DNA of 64,000 nucleotides from a virus. The notes under the pieces are model-generated. The model made no database searches. It saw nothing but the letters and a program-made list of their open reading frames with translations, and was not told the DNA's origin. The position numbers and the translations under genes were made by a program. The stretch spans positions 17,692 to 81,691 of the IMG/VR virus record IMGVR_UViG_3300046675_000234. The stretch is one strand, 5' to 3'. Positions 24,559-31,653 of this stretch are shown one piece after another (position 1 is the first letter of the stretch; every line of letters starts with the position of its first letter).

Positions 24559-24681
24559 TCACTTGCTCGTGCCGAACACCACCGGGTCAGGCGGCTCGGT
24601 CTGCTTGTCCTCGGGCACCCCGGCCTGGGAGACCTCGCGCCAGAGGCGGGCGGCAGCAGCGGCGTCCTTCTTGCTGCCCAT
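24559..24681 (-). CDS. Small hypothetical protein, 40 aa
   Basis: The ATG overlaps the stop of the exported-protein gene (TGATG). MGSKKDAAAAARLWREVSQA followed by a polar tail; likely one helix. Translationally coupled. Function unknown. Confidence 0.58.
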   Translation of the reverse strand: MGSKKDAAAAARLWREVSQAGVPEDKQTEPPDPVVFGTSK

Positions 24682-25244
24682 CAGATGGGCTTGAACTTCG
24701 GGAACAGCCAGACCTGCGTGAACGGGATATTGCCGCTGGAATGCAGCCACTGCGTCCCGCGCCCGCTCCCGGCCTTGTTCGGAGCGGACAGCAGCCTGCC
24801 GCCGTGCGCCTGGATGATCGTGTTGTAGATGCCGCCGATGTGGCCGAGCAGGGTGCCTCCAGGGGGCAGCTCGATCCCCCGGCCGCAGTCGTACATGTGC
24901 GCGTAGTGGAAGACCTTGCCCTTGATCTTGACCGTCTGGGGCACCGCGCTCAGGCAGGAGCCGGGGTTGGCGGCCAGGCCCATGACGATGACGGCCTTGT
25001 ACCGGGCGACCTTCCAGCGCTGGGTGGCGTTCAGCCTGGATGTGCACGGGGCCAGGTTCACCCGCGCGCCGGGGTGCGTGCTGGCGGCGGTCAGGCACGG
25101 GTGGTGCTGCTGGTCGGCCGTGATGTGGCCCTCAGCGACGGACGGGGGCGGTCCCGGCTTGGCGGATGCTACCCCGCTGGTGAGACCGGCCGCCAGGGCG
25201 GCTGCGAAGGGGATGGCCACGAGCAGCGTTGCTCTGTGCTTCAC
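24681..25244 (-). CDS. Exported protein, ricin B-type trefoil-like
   Basis: 187 aa, GTG start after the leader ACGATAAGGAAGG. Clear Sec signal (MKHRATLLVAIPFAAALAAG, cleavage near ASA at 27). The mature part shows HPCLTAAS, NLAPCTSRLNATQRWKV and PGSCLSAV, reminiscent of QxW/ricin-type carbohydrate-binding trefoils, with paired Cys. It could bind cell-surface sugars, for example to block superinfection; this is inference from fold hints. Confidence 0.8.
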   Translation of the reverse strand: MKHRATLLVAIPFAAALAAGLTSGVASAKPGPPPSVAEGHITADQQHHPCLTAASTHPGARVNLAPCTSRLNATQRWKVARYKAVIVMGLAANPGSCLSAVPQTVKIKGKVFHYAHMYDCGRGIELPPGGTLLGHIGGIYNTIIQAHGGRLLSAPNKAGSGRGTQWLHSSGNIPFTQVWLFPKFKPI

Positions 25245-25271
25245 TGATTTTCCTTCCTTATCGTCGTGTAC

Positions 25272-25619
25272 TCACCCCGATGCTAACCCAGCCGCCTCCG
25301 CTTCGCAGCCAACTTCGGTGACCTCCAGCTCATCCCAGCGGGCCAGCCGCATGAACATCGGGTCATCGGGCCGGATCACCATCAGCCGGGTCAGGTCGCG
25401 GCGGGTGGTCTGGACCGTGCCGTCGCTCTGGAGGTAGCCGAGCCTGATGCCCCGCTCGGTCAGCGTCTCATTGGCTGGCATATTGTTGCAGGCCAGGTCA
25501 ACGACCGTGAAGAAGCCGGTGATGTCGGTCTTCAGCAGGTCTCCCAGCCACTGCATCGTGGCCTGGACCGCGACGGCGGGGAACTGCACGTCGCTGCCCT
25601 TGACCGTGACCAGCTTCAT
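25272..25619 (-). CDS. Hypothetical protein, 115 aa
   Basis: From the ATG at 25619 that overlaps the upstream stop. Starts MKLVTVKGSDVQFPAVAVQA; a mixed alpha/beta protein with an acidic C-terminus. Nothing recognisable. A leader-like GTGAGTACACGACG follows its stop and serves the exported protein. Confidence 0.72.
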   Translation of the reverse strand: MKLVTVKGSDVQFPAVAVQATMQWLGDLLKTDITGFFTVVDLACNNMPANETLTERGIRLGYLQSDGTVQTTRRDLTRLMVIRPDDPMFMRLARWDELEVTEVGCEAEAAGLASG

Positions 25620-26458
25620 GACCGCAGCCACCGCTCGACCTGCTCGGCGGTTCGCCCGCCGCCGGGCGTCAACTTCAGCCCGAGCCCCTCGTACGACAGC
25701 AGGCCCCCTTGCAGCATCTCGGTGATCACGCGGGCCAGCTTGCTCACGTTGATCGTCTCGACCGTGCTCACCTGGTACAGGTCGGGGACCTGCTGCGGCG
25801 GCTGCGGCGGGCTGTCCGCATCGCGGGTCAGGTCCATGATCGGCCACTGATTGCGCTCTTCCTCGCGCGACGGCAGCCAGCCCTCGGTCTCGGCCTGCCA
25901 GCCAGCCGGTATGCCCGCCTCGCCCTCCTTGAAGATCTGCGTGGCCAGGTCGCGGGTCTCCAGGTCGCGGCTCAGCCGCTGCGCTGACTTGTACGCGGCT
26001 CCCTGGAGGATCTGGATACCGCTCAGCCGCTCGCGGAACTTGTCCGGGTCATAGCCAGCCTCGGCCTCAGCCGCCCAGCCCTCGATCATCGCGTCGGTGA
26101 TGATCCTGCCGTCCTTGGTGCGGTAGACCTCGGGCAGCTCAGCGGGCGGCAGCAGCCAGTCCTCGGCCTCGGCCTGCTCGGCAGCGGGCTGTTTCACCGT
26201 GGCGTCGTCGTTCAGCTCGCCCGCGTAGCGGAACCGGATCACCGGCCGGGAAGCGCCGACTGAGTACTCCATGCCGCTGAAGGTCACCGCGTACTGTCCG
26301 GCCGGTAGCTGGCCGGGCAGCCCGTCGATCTTGATCTCGCAGTGCCGGGCTGACTCGATGTCCTCGGCCGTGATCAGCTCGGGGTCGGGCACCAGGCCCT
26401 CGCAGCCGGTGTCGCCGGTCGGCTCGGTGCCGTGGCGCTCTTCGTAGGTGTCGCTCAT
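25616..26458 (-). CDS. Hypothetical protein, 280 aa
   Basis: From the ATG at 26458 (GGAGGCGGCGGCACG upstream), overlapping the previous stop. N-terminal half beta-rich (CEIKIDGLPGQLPAGQYAVTF), middle acidic and helical, C-terminal half with LARVITEMLQGGLLSYEGLG and ending RTAEQVERWLRS. One of the larger unknowns of the left arm; no family recognised. Confidence 0.78.
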   Translation of the reverse strand: MSDTYEERHGTEPTGDTGCEGLVPDPELITAEDIESARHCEIKIDGLPGQLPAGQYAVTFSGMEYSVGASRPVIRFRYAGELNDDATVKQPAAEQAEAEDWLLPPAELPEVYRTKDGRIITDAMIEGWAAEAEAGYDPDKFRERLSGIQILQGAAYKSAQRLSRDLETRDLATQIFKEGEAGIPAGWQAETEGWLPSREEERNQWPIMDLTRDADSPPQPPQQVPDLYQVSTVETINVSKLARVITEMLQGGLLSYEGLGLKLTPGGGRTAEQVERWLRS

Positions 26459-26694
26459 CGTGCCGCCGCCTCTGTTCCCTCGGGCGCTGGCGGCGGGGTG
26501 TAGCCCGTGCCGCCGCGCAGGTGCTGGCGCTGCGGGTGCCGCGAGCGCATCAGCAGGTCGCTGACCGGCGCGGACATCGAGATAGCCGCCAGCTCGTACC
26601 GGCCGGTCGGCCACCGCTTCCGCAGGATCTGCGCGGCGGTCTCCAGCACCTCGGCATCGCCTCGCAGGTCAGCGGGGCTGTCCATCGTGTCCAT
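26455..26694 (-). CDS. Hypothetical protein, 79 aa
   Basis: Starts MDTMDSPADLRGDAEVLETA; one amphipathic helix and a Pro-rich end. Overlaps the small TM gene upstream by 26 nt and shares ATGA with the gene downstream. Unknown. Confidence 0.66.
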   Translation of the reverse strand: MDTMDSPADLRGDAEVLETAAQILRKRWPTGRYELAAISMSAPVSDLLMRSRHPQRQHLRGGTGYTPPPAPEGTEAAAR

Positions 26695-26812
26695 GGCGTT
26701 TCGTCCTCCATCTGTGAATGCGCTCAGCCAGCCGCGACAGGTGCGGCCTCAGCGCGAGGATCAGCAGGATCAGGATGGCTGCCAGTCCCCCGATCCACGC
26801 AGCGTGGCTCAT
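26669..26812 (-). CDS. Small membrane protein, 47 aa
   Basis: MSHAAWIGGLAAILILLILA gives one N-terminal TM helix followed by a basic cytoplasmic tail (RPHLSRLAERIHRWRTKRH). The start lies a few bases after the 114-aa gene's stop, just after a GATGAGGAATGAG stretch that fits the RBS leader. Confidence 0.62.
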   Translation of the reverse strand: MSHAAWIGGLAAILILLILALRPHLSRLAERIHRWRTKRHGHDGQPR

Positions 26813-26815
26813 CGC

Positions 26816-27160
26816 TCATTCCTCATCGTTGCCGTGCGGGTGCTTCTCACCCGCCTCCGGTGGCGTAAACAGACCAGGCGGGATGGGCATTCCCGGCAAG
26901 ATGGGCTCGCCCGTCCAGGGCGATGCCAGCATGATCCCGTGGACCGGGCACTTGGCCTGCGTGGGCACGCGGGACCGCCAGCGGTAGGCCATCCGGCAGG
27001 TGCACAGGACCGGCGCGAGGAACGCCACCAGCTCGATCCGCTCGGCCAGCATCGCCCGCTCGGCCGCGTTGACGGCCTCGATGTGCGCCCTCTGCTCGGG
27101 CGTGAACTGCGGCGGTCGCTGCTGGCCGAAGAACGCCTCAAGGTCGGGGATCTCCGTCAT
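26816..27160 (-). CDS. Putative zinc-binding protein, 114 aa
   Basis: Helical N-terminus (FTPEQRAHIEAVNAAERAML), then CTCRMAYRW ... CPVHG, a likely zinc site, and a Pro/Gly-rich C-terminus ending in acidic residues. Coupled to both neighbours. Unknown function. Confidence 0.72.
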   Translation of the reverse strand: MTEIPDLEAFFGQQRPPQFTPEQRAHIEAVNAAERAMLAERIELVAFLAPVLCTCRMAYRWRSRVPTQAKCPVHGIMLASPWTGEPILPGMPIPPGLFTPPEAGEKHPHGNDEE

Positions 27161-27414
27161 GCGCGCCTGCTGGCGTGCCCGAGCTTCTTGCGGATGCGCC
27201 GCCGCTGGGCAGGCGTCTGGGCGCGGCTGGTCGGCCCGGACGCATCGCGCAGGCCGTAGCTCGCCAGCCGCCGCTCGTAGCTCATCGGCAGCGCCTGGCC
27301 GCGCTTGCGCATTGGCGGCGGCTCGCTGTACGTGACCTTGATGTTCTCGGCCTCGGCCTCGGGCTCGTCCTTGCGCCAGTGCCGGGTGATGATGTCGAGC
27401 ACGCTGCTAGGCAT
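27157..27414 (-). CDS. Basic hypothetical protein, 85 aa
   Basis: C-terminal third highly basic (AQTPAQRRRIRKKLGHASRRA), suggesting nucleic-acid contact; N-terminus MPSSVLDIITRHWRKDEPEA. Its ATG overlaps the end of the 41-aa TM gene. Unknown. Confidence 0.68.
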   Translation of the reverse strand: MPSSVLDIITRHWRKDEPEAEAENIKVTYSEPPPMRKRGQALPMSYERRLASYGLRDASGPTSRAQTPAQRRRIRKKLGHASRRA

Positions 27415-27532
27415 GGGCTGCGTCCCTGGTCGCGGTGTCGTAGGTGTCAGCGACCTGCCGGGCGTAGAACCCGGCCAGGGCTCCCGCTGCCACGGCTGCC
27501 GCCACTATCAGCACCATCTTCATCTTCTTCAC
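27407..27532 (-). CDS. Small membrane protein, 41 aa
   Basis: GTG at 27532, 10 nt after the conserved leader AACGATGAGGGAG, which lies inside the overlapping 97-aa frame. VKKMKMVLIVAAAVAAGALA is a TM helix followed by a short polar tail. The strong RBS leader favours translation despite the out-of-frame overlap. Confidence 0.6.
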   Translation of the reverse strand: MKKMKMVLIVAAAVAAGALAGFYARQVADTYDTATRDAAHA

Positions 27533-27740
27533 GCGGTATCACTCCCTCATCGTTGAGATGCGCCCGCCACGCCGCGACCGCATCGCGTGCCAGCATACGG
27601 GCTCTCGGCCCGGCCAGGATCTTGCGCTCGCCGCGCGGGTAGCAGGTGCACGTCACCGCGAGCGGCGCGGTGGACCGCCGGGCGCGGTTGCTGTTGCCGG
27701 TTCCCCAGTAGAAGATCACCAGGTCATGGCCGCGCGGCAT
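27447..27740 (-). CDS. Hypothetical protein, 97 aa
   Basis: N-terminal 60 residues look ordered (HDLVIFYWGTGNSNRARR, VTCTCYPRGERKILAG, AAWRAHL); the remainder is Gly/Ser/Arg-rich and overlaps the 41-aa TM gene. Possibly the real functional part ends before the overlap. ATG overlaps the previous stop (TGATG). Confidence 0.6.
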   Translation of the reverse strand: MPRGHDLVIFYWGTGNSNRARRSTAPLAVTCTCYPRGERKILAGPRARMLARDAVAAWRAHLNDEGVIPREEDEDGADSGGSRGSGSPGRVLRPAGR

Positions 27741-27889
27741 CAGGTCCGCCGCCGTCCTCGCGTCCGCTGCCGGATAGCCCGCAGTCCGGGCATGTCCCGG
27801 AACCTGATGCGGTTCTCGATAACGTGTATGCCTACGCGCTCTGACCTGGCCCGCTTCAGCAGGAAATCCTGCTTGGCCTTGCCTCTCAC
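27740..27889 (-). CDS. Small basic protein, 49 aa
   Basis: GTG start with AGAGGGAGGCGCG as RBS. VRGKAKQDFLLKRARSERVG then IHVIENRIRFRDMPGLRA and an Arg-rich end. Strong positive charge suggests DNA or RNA binding. Fills an otherwise empty gap between two genes. Confidence 0.62.
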   Translation of the reverse strand: MRGKAKQDFLLKRARSERVGIHVIENRIRFRDMPGLRAIRQRTRGRRRT

Positions 27890-27943
27890 CGCGCCTCCCT
27901 CTGTTGGATCGTGTTGGTTCTCACGTTCCGTGATTACCCCAGG

Positions 27944-28231
27944 TTACGGTGCGTCCGTGCACCGGCCGCGCAGCAGCACGCCCTCCAGGCAGCGCATCAT
28001 CGCGCCGGGCCTGCCGCAGCGGTCCATGCCGCGCAGCGGGGCCTGGCACGTCTTGGGGCCGGGCATCGGGGGCGCGGGCTCGTACGGCTCGGCGGCTCTC
28101 AGACGCTCACCAAGGCGCTTGCGCTCGCTCGGGTCCAGTGACGCGAGCGCATCGCCCAGCGGGCCGTCTGGGACCGCCAGGGCCGCGCGCAGGCCATCCT
28201 GAGCCAGCCGGGCATCGACCGGTTCAGGCAT
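27944..28231 (-). CDS. Hypothetical protein, 95 aa
   Basis: From the ATG at 28231 (overlaps the upstream gene by 8 nt). Helical N-terminal half (ALASLDPSERKRLGERLRAA) and a Cys-bearing C-terminal part (KTCQAPLRGMDRCGRPGAMM). Possible zinc site. Unknown. Confidence 0.68.
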   Translation of the reverse strand: MPEPVDARLAQDGLRAALAVPDGPLGDALASLDPSERKRLGERLRAAEPYEPAPPMPGPKTCQAPLRGMDRCGRPGAMMRCLEGVLLRGRCTDAP

Positions 28232-28463
28232 CGCCAGCCGCCTTCTGCGCCCTGAGACGGTTGATGTTCTTCTGACGCAAAGCGTCTCGCATAGCGTGCT
28301 GAGCCAGGTGGTTCTCACGGGATCGGCAGTCCTTGCACGAGCACGCCAGGATGACTTCCCAGGTGACGTGGCAGAGGCTGCAACGGCCCGCCTCGGTCCC
28401 GTCGTACGCGCAGAGGCCCGAGTGCCTGGGACAGCCCGTGGTGGACGTCTGAGAGCCGCTCAT
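28224..28463 (-). CDS. Cys-rich zinc-finger protein, 79 aa
   Basis: Cys pairs CSLCHVTW and CSCKDCRSRENH plus CPRHSGLC suggest two zinc sites, followed by a basic helix (RDALRQKNINRLRAQKAA). Overlaps both neighbours by 4-8 nt. Unknown function. Confidence 0.72.
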   Translation of the reverse strand: MSGSQTSTTGCPRHSGLCAYDGTEAGRCSLCHVTWEVILACSCKDCRSRENHLAQHAMRDALRQKNINRLRAQKAAGDA

Positions 28464-28672
28464 GCCGGGTGCTCCAGGTCGGCCTGGATCTTGCTCATGC
28501 GCCCGGCCTGGCCCTCGATCATGACCGTGGGCTCGACGTCGGCAGGCTCGCCCTCGTGCTCCGCGAACTCAGCCAGCCCGTCCCAGCATTCCACGAATAC
28601 CCGCAGGTCAGCCATGGTGAGCCAGCCCTGCTTGGCCTCGGTCACGACGCGCACGGAGGTCTTCGCGCTCAC
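28460..28672 (-). CDS. Hypothetical protein, 70 aa
   Basis: GTG at 28672 overlapping the previous stop (GTGA). VSAKTSVRVVTEAKQGWLTM, then an acidic helix-rich middle; compact alpha/beta. No family recognised. Confidence 0.66.
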   Translation of the reverse strand: MSAKTSVRVVTEAKQGWLTMADLRVFVECWDGLAEFAEHEGEPADVEPTVMIEGQAGRMSKIQADLEHPA

Positions 28673-29220
28673 TCGCCAGCCGCCGCGTCGATCTTGGCCT
28701 GCTCCCACAGCGCGGGCCAGTCGATCGGCTCGGGCGGCGGCGCGGGCATGATCATCGCGTGCTCGGGCCGCAGCCCGCCCCTGATGCCGAGCGCGGTCAT
28801 GATCATCGTCAGCTTGTGGTCGAGCAGCTCCAGCGTGACGGGCTCGGGAGCGGGCAGCGCAGGACCCGCCCAGTCGGGTGCCGCTGCCACGGCCTCGGCC
28901 ATCCCCGGCAGGGCGTCCTGGGCGTAGTCATGACCGCTCGGGTGGCGCTCGATCGAGGCGGCGAGCTGCTCCGGGGTGACCCCCGCGTCGGACGCGGCGG
29001 CCACCAGCCGCTGCTGCCGGTACTCGCCGGTAACAACCTCCCACGCCTCAGCCAGCCCCTGCTCCGAGTCGAGCAGTCCCCGCTGTCGCAGGTGCCCCTC
29101 TATGCTCACAGGACTCGACAGACGGGGCTTGTCGGGGAGGTCTTTCCAGTACCTCGCAACCCATCCCACCTGGTCTTCTCTGCTCCGCTGGTCCATCAGC
29201 CACGCGCTAAAAGTTGCCAT
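28669..29220 (-). CDS. YozE-SAM-like phage protein
   Basis: 183 aa. The N-terminus (TFSAWLMDQRSREDQVGWVARYW) fits the F-x2-WL-x2-Q-x2-R-x-D-x-VG pattern of YozE/SAM-like small helical domains common in actinophages. The C-terminal half is Ala/Pro-rich with PEHAMIMPAPPPEPIDWPALWEQA. First gene after the 328-nt iteron gap, translated from a GATGAGGGAG leader. Function of the family is unknown. Confidence 0.74.
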   Translation of the reverse strand: MATFSAWLMDQRSREDQVGWVARYWKDLPDKPRLSSPVSIEGHLRQRGLLDSEQGLAEAWEVVTGEYRQQRLVAAASDAGVTPEQLAASIERHPSGHDYAQDALPGMAEAVAAAPDWAGPALPAPEPVTLELLDHKLTMIMTALGIRGGLRPEHAMIMPAPPPEPIDWPALWEQAKIDAAAGE

Positions 29221-29548
29221 GAGTAACCATCCGCTCCCTCATCGTAGTCGTGCGGCCCGGCCCCGCCCCAGGGGAACCCCCGCAGGGCACCCAGGACGGG
29301 GCCGGTCCGTGCCCTCCACCCTACCGCCTGAGTACACCGGAAGCACCCCATTCCTTCAAGTTCTAGATGAGATCCTGGATTCCTCGTTGCGGGCGGGCGT
29401 GCCTGTCTCTCTTACCCCTCTCTTTTTCTTTTTCTCTAGTCCATAAAGGTATAGAACGGACACCCGCACACCCGCTACACCCGCAGACACCCGCTGTGTA
29501 TTTCCATCCGCAATACCCGCACACCCGCAGATTCTGTGTTTACACACC
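29221..29548 (-). promoter_or_regulatory. 328-nt noncoding region with promoters, hairpin and iterons
   Basis: No gene. From the helicase side, reading leftward: TAGGGT with a palindrome copy (29536-29551); the GCGGGTGT repeat array; a purine/pyrimidine tract (29419-29440); a second -10-like TAGGGT at 29318-29323; a long GC hairpin (about 29259-29307, ends GGCCCCG/CGGGGCC); and the RBS leader of the 29220 gene. It is AT-richer than the surroundings, as expected for an unwinding region. Confidence 0.6.
29460..29528. repeat. ACACCCGC iteron array
   Basis: Exact ACACCCGC at 29460, 29468, 29477, 29487 and 29521, plus ATACCCGC at 29513; spacing 8-10 bp within the first cluster. A pyrimidine tract is 20 bp to the left, and the ATPase and primase genes lie directly to the right. 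The array resembles initiator-binding iterons of replication origins; no initiator protein is identified. Confidence 0.6.
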
Positions 29549-29551
29549 CTA
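29536..29551 (-). promoter_or_regulatory. Promoter/operator TAGGGT-GTGTAAACAC
   Basis: On the minus strand TAGGGT overlaps the helicase stop codon region and is followed by GTGTAAACAC, a copy of the recurrent palindrome with 2 extra bases between the elements. It would transcribe through the iterons towards the YozE-like gene, and might supply an origin-primer transcript. Confidence 0.55.
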
Positions 29552-31039
29552 GATTTGCGGGGGTACGTTTTGTACCCACGCAGAGGAATTGACGCCATCC
29601 TGGATGAATCTAGACGGCGGTACGAGCAAGATCCTGCGTGACTTCGTGTGCGTGTCCAGCGGTCTCCTGACCGTCCAGCCGTTGGCCGTCAGTGCCGCCG
29701 TGCACCGGTCGAGCCGCGAGCTGACGAGCCGTGGCGTCCACTCTCTCCCGGCTAGCTGGGGGAGCATCAGGAAGGTCATCAGCTCCCGTGAGGTGCCCTG
29801 CCACGGGGCCGTGATCCGCTCGGTGATCAGCCAGCTCACCACATCATCATCGACCAGCTCGGAATAGCTGCGGGACTGGCCTTCCTTCCACGCCGACAGT
29901 GCCTGCGTGCCCCACATCGCATCGCACGCCGTCAGCACCCGCGCGAAGTCCGGCATAGTCTCCCCGCCAGGCGCAGTAATGTTCGGCAGCATCGCCATTA
30001 CCCTGCACACCATGTCGAACAGCCAGCCGAGCGCGGCCGGGTGCGCCGCTGACCACGCGGCGTCCAGCTCGGCGTCACCGAGATACCGGTCAGGCGGCAT
30101 CAGCTCGTGCACCGCTGCCCTGCGCACCAGGTCACCCCGGATGCTCATCTCCACGGTGTTGATCACCACGGATACCGGGTCGAACCGCATGGCGAACAGC
30201 TCGGCGTCCTTGTAGAGCTTGCGGCTCGCGTAGCTGTCACCGCTGGCCGCCCGGCAGATCAGGTCCGACTGGTAGTGGCTCAGCCCGCTGATGTTGTCGT
30301 GGCCGATGCAGTGCGTGTTGGATGCCAGCGCCGCCCAGTCCTTCGGGTCCTTGGGCATCTGGGCCATGAAGCCGCCCAGCCAGGCCACCGTCATCTCGGT
30401 GGTCCGGGTCTTGGCCGTTCCCGGCTGGCCGGTGAATATCTCCGCTGGCAGCGTCACGTCCGGCATGCAGGCCATGATCCGGCAGGCGCAGTAGACCGCC
30501 TTGGCGTCCCAGTCGCGCAGGTTGACCAGGGCCAGCGCGGGTCCGGCTCCTTCCGGCGTGCGCGACGGCAGCGGCAGCTCGACGTTGAACGCGCTGCGGC
30601 GGAACAGCGCCACGCCCTGCGTGATCATCCAGCCTTGCGGTGAGCACAGCACGACCGCGCCGTCATCGCGTCCGAGGTCGATGGCTATCCGGTTGTCGCT
30701 GGTCCGCGCGGTGCGCAGGTGCGGTCTGGCTTTCGGCATGGTTCCCGCCTCGCCCCTGATGATGCCCATGACCGCGCCCAGCGTGGTGTCGCTGGTAGTC
30801 ATGTCGAGCAGGTTGTACAGATGCGATGCCAGCCGGTCCCGCAGGCTGACCGCGCCGTCCAGCGGGATCGCTATGCCGGGCACGGCCTTGTCCACCACGT
30901 AGGGCTCACCGCCAGGCGATGCCCCGAGCGCGTAGTTGTCCTTGAAGATCGCCAGCAGTGCCCGCTGCGCCGGGATCTTGGCACCGGTCGGCGCGGCCTT
31001 GGCTACTTCAGCATTCCAGGCATCCCCCAGCGCGGCCAT
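29549..31039 (-). CDS. P-loop ATPase, probable replicative helicase
   Basis: 496 aa. Walker A GQPGTAKT (204-211) and a candidate Walker B/sensor region CIGHDNISGLS about 45 residues on, then ICRAASGDSYASRKLYKD, a pattern seen in helicase/ATPase proteins of phages and mobile elements paired with prim-pol primases. The prim-pol gene lies 600 bp upstream, supporting a primase-helicase pair. The C-terminus has a winged-helix-like stretch (LVSSRLDRCTAALTANGWTV). A weak promoter (TAGTGT then GAAC, 31216-31225) and a 19-codon leader frame precede it. Helicase activity is inferred. Confidence 0.8.
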   Translation of the reverse strand: MAALGDAWNAEVAKAAPTGAKIPAQRALLAIFKDNYALGASPGGEPYVVDKAVPGIAIPLDGAVSLRDRLASHLYNLLDMTTSDTTLGAVMGIIRGEAGTMPKARPHLRTARTSDNRIAIDLGRDDGAVVLCSPQGWMITQGVALFRRSAFNVELPLPSRTPEGAGPALALVNLRDWDAKAVYCACRIMACMPDVTLPAEIFTGQPGTAKTRTTEMTVAWLGGFMAQMPKDPKDWAALASNTHCIGHDNISGLSHYQSDLICRAASGDSYASRKLYKDAELFAMRFDPVSVVINTVEMSIRGDLVRRAAVHELMPPDRYLGDAELDAAWSAAHPAALGWLFDMVCRVMAMLPNITAPGGETMPDFARVLTACDAMWGTQALSAWKEGQSRSYSELVDDDVVSWLITERITAPWQGTSRELMTFLMLPQLAGREWTPRLVSSRLDRCTAALTANGWTVRRPLDTHTKSRRILLVPPSRFIQDGVNSSAWVQNVPPQI

Positions 31040-31098
31040 CAGGCGCTCGCCACTGAGTACACCGTGACAGATAGCTGCTGATCAGCTAGGATCATCAT
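31039..31098 (-). CDS. 19-aa leader peptide overlapping helicase start
   Basis: ATGATGATC... encodes MMILADQQLSVTVYSVASA and its TGA overlaps the helicase ATG (TGATG). A CAGGAGCACGTAACG RBS precedes it, while the helicase ATG has no separate RBS. This arrangement couples helicase translation to the leader. Whether the peptide itself matters is unknown. Confidence 0.5.
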   Translation of the reverse strand: MMILADQQLSVTVYSVASA

Positions 31099-31268
31099 CG
31101 TTACGTGCTCCTGTCTCCGCAGGGGTATGGCCACGCAGCGCCTTGTCCAGGGAGCGCCGCGAAGGCGTTGACGGCGCGGGCCGGTTCTCAATGCGACTTG
31201 GGGACCAGCCCGCCCGTTCACACTAGCCCCGTACCGGCGCGTAGGGCAGGCCCGGAGCCGGGTGATCT

Positions 31269-31484
31269 TCACGGATCGACTCCGCAGCACTCGGCCAGCC
31301 AGCCGTCCTCGGCCTCGTAGAACCGGATCAGCTCACCGGCTGCGTACCGCGCGCCGCAGCCCCGGCAGTACCCGTCATACCGGCTCAGTATCCAGGTGCC
31401 CAGCCCGGAAGAGCGCTGCACCATCCGCCACAGCGCCTCCCAGTCATAACTCAGCGGCGGCAGCCGCCCTGCGCGCCCGTCCAT
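31269..31484 (-). CDS. Zinc-finger protein, 71 aa
   Basis: YCRGCGARYAAGELIRFYEA followed by ECCG gives a ribbon typical of small phage proteins; Trp-rich N-terminus. Overlaps the upstream gene by 41 nt. A 230-nt mostly noncoding stretch follows it (31040-31268), holding the helicase leader and a weak promoter. Confidence 0.7.
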   Translation of the reverse strand: MDGRAGRLPPLSYDWEALWRMVQRSSGLGTWILSRYDGYCRGCGARYAAGELIRFYEAEDGWLAECCGVDP

Positions 31485-31653
31485 CCATGTACGCCCTCCA
31501 CCGGGCCATGTGCACGTCCTCGGTCGGCTTCCCTACCGTCTTGCCCGGCTTGGGCACGTACGCCACGCACCGCTCCCCGGCCGCAGCCCCGCAGGCATCG
31601 CACCCGACCGCCGCCCGGATGGTCGGCCGGATGCCGGGGTTACGCCTGCCCAT
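31444..31653 (-). CDS. CDACGAAAGERC zinc-finger protein, 69 aa
   Basis: From the ATG at 31653, overlapping the prim-pol end by 14 nt. CDACGAAAGERC followed by HMARWRAYMDGRARR is a pattern I know from many actinophage small proteins (Cys-x2-Cys...Cys then His), often beside replication genes. Probably a small DNA-binding zinc finger. Confidence 0.72.
   Translation of the reverse strand: MGRRNPGIRPTIRAAVGCDACGAAAGERCVAYVPKPGKTVGKPTEDVHMARWRAYMDGRARRAAAAAEL

Noticed and set aside
26855-26880. Palindrome-like GTAAACAGACC
   Set aside because: Lies inside the 26816-27160 coding region, lacks the second half-site and has no promoter context.
29450-29530. CRISPR array suggested by short repeats
   Set aside because: Repeat units are 8 bp with 0-18 bp between them; no long direct repeats or spacers, no cas operon. 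The Cas4-like protein belongs to the recombination module.
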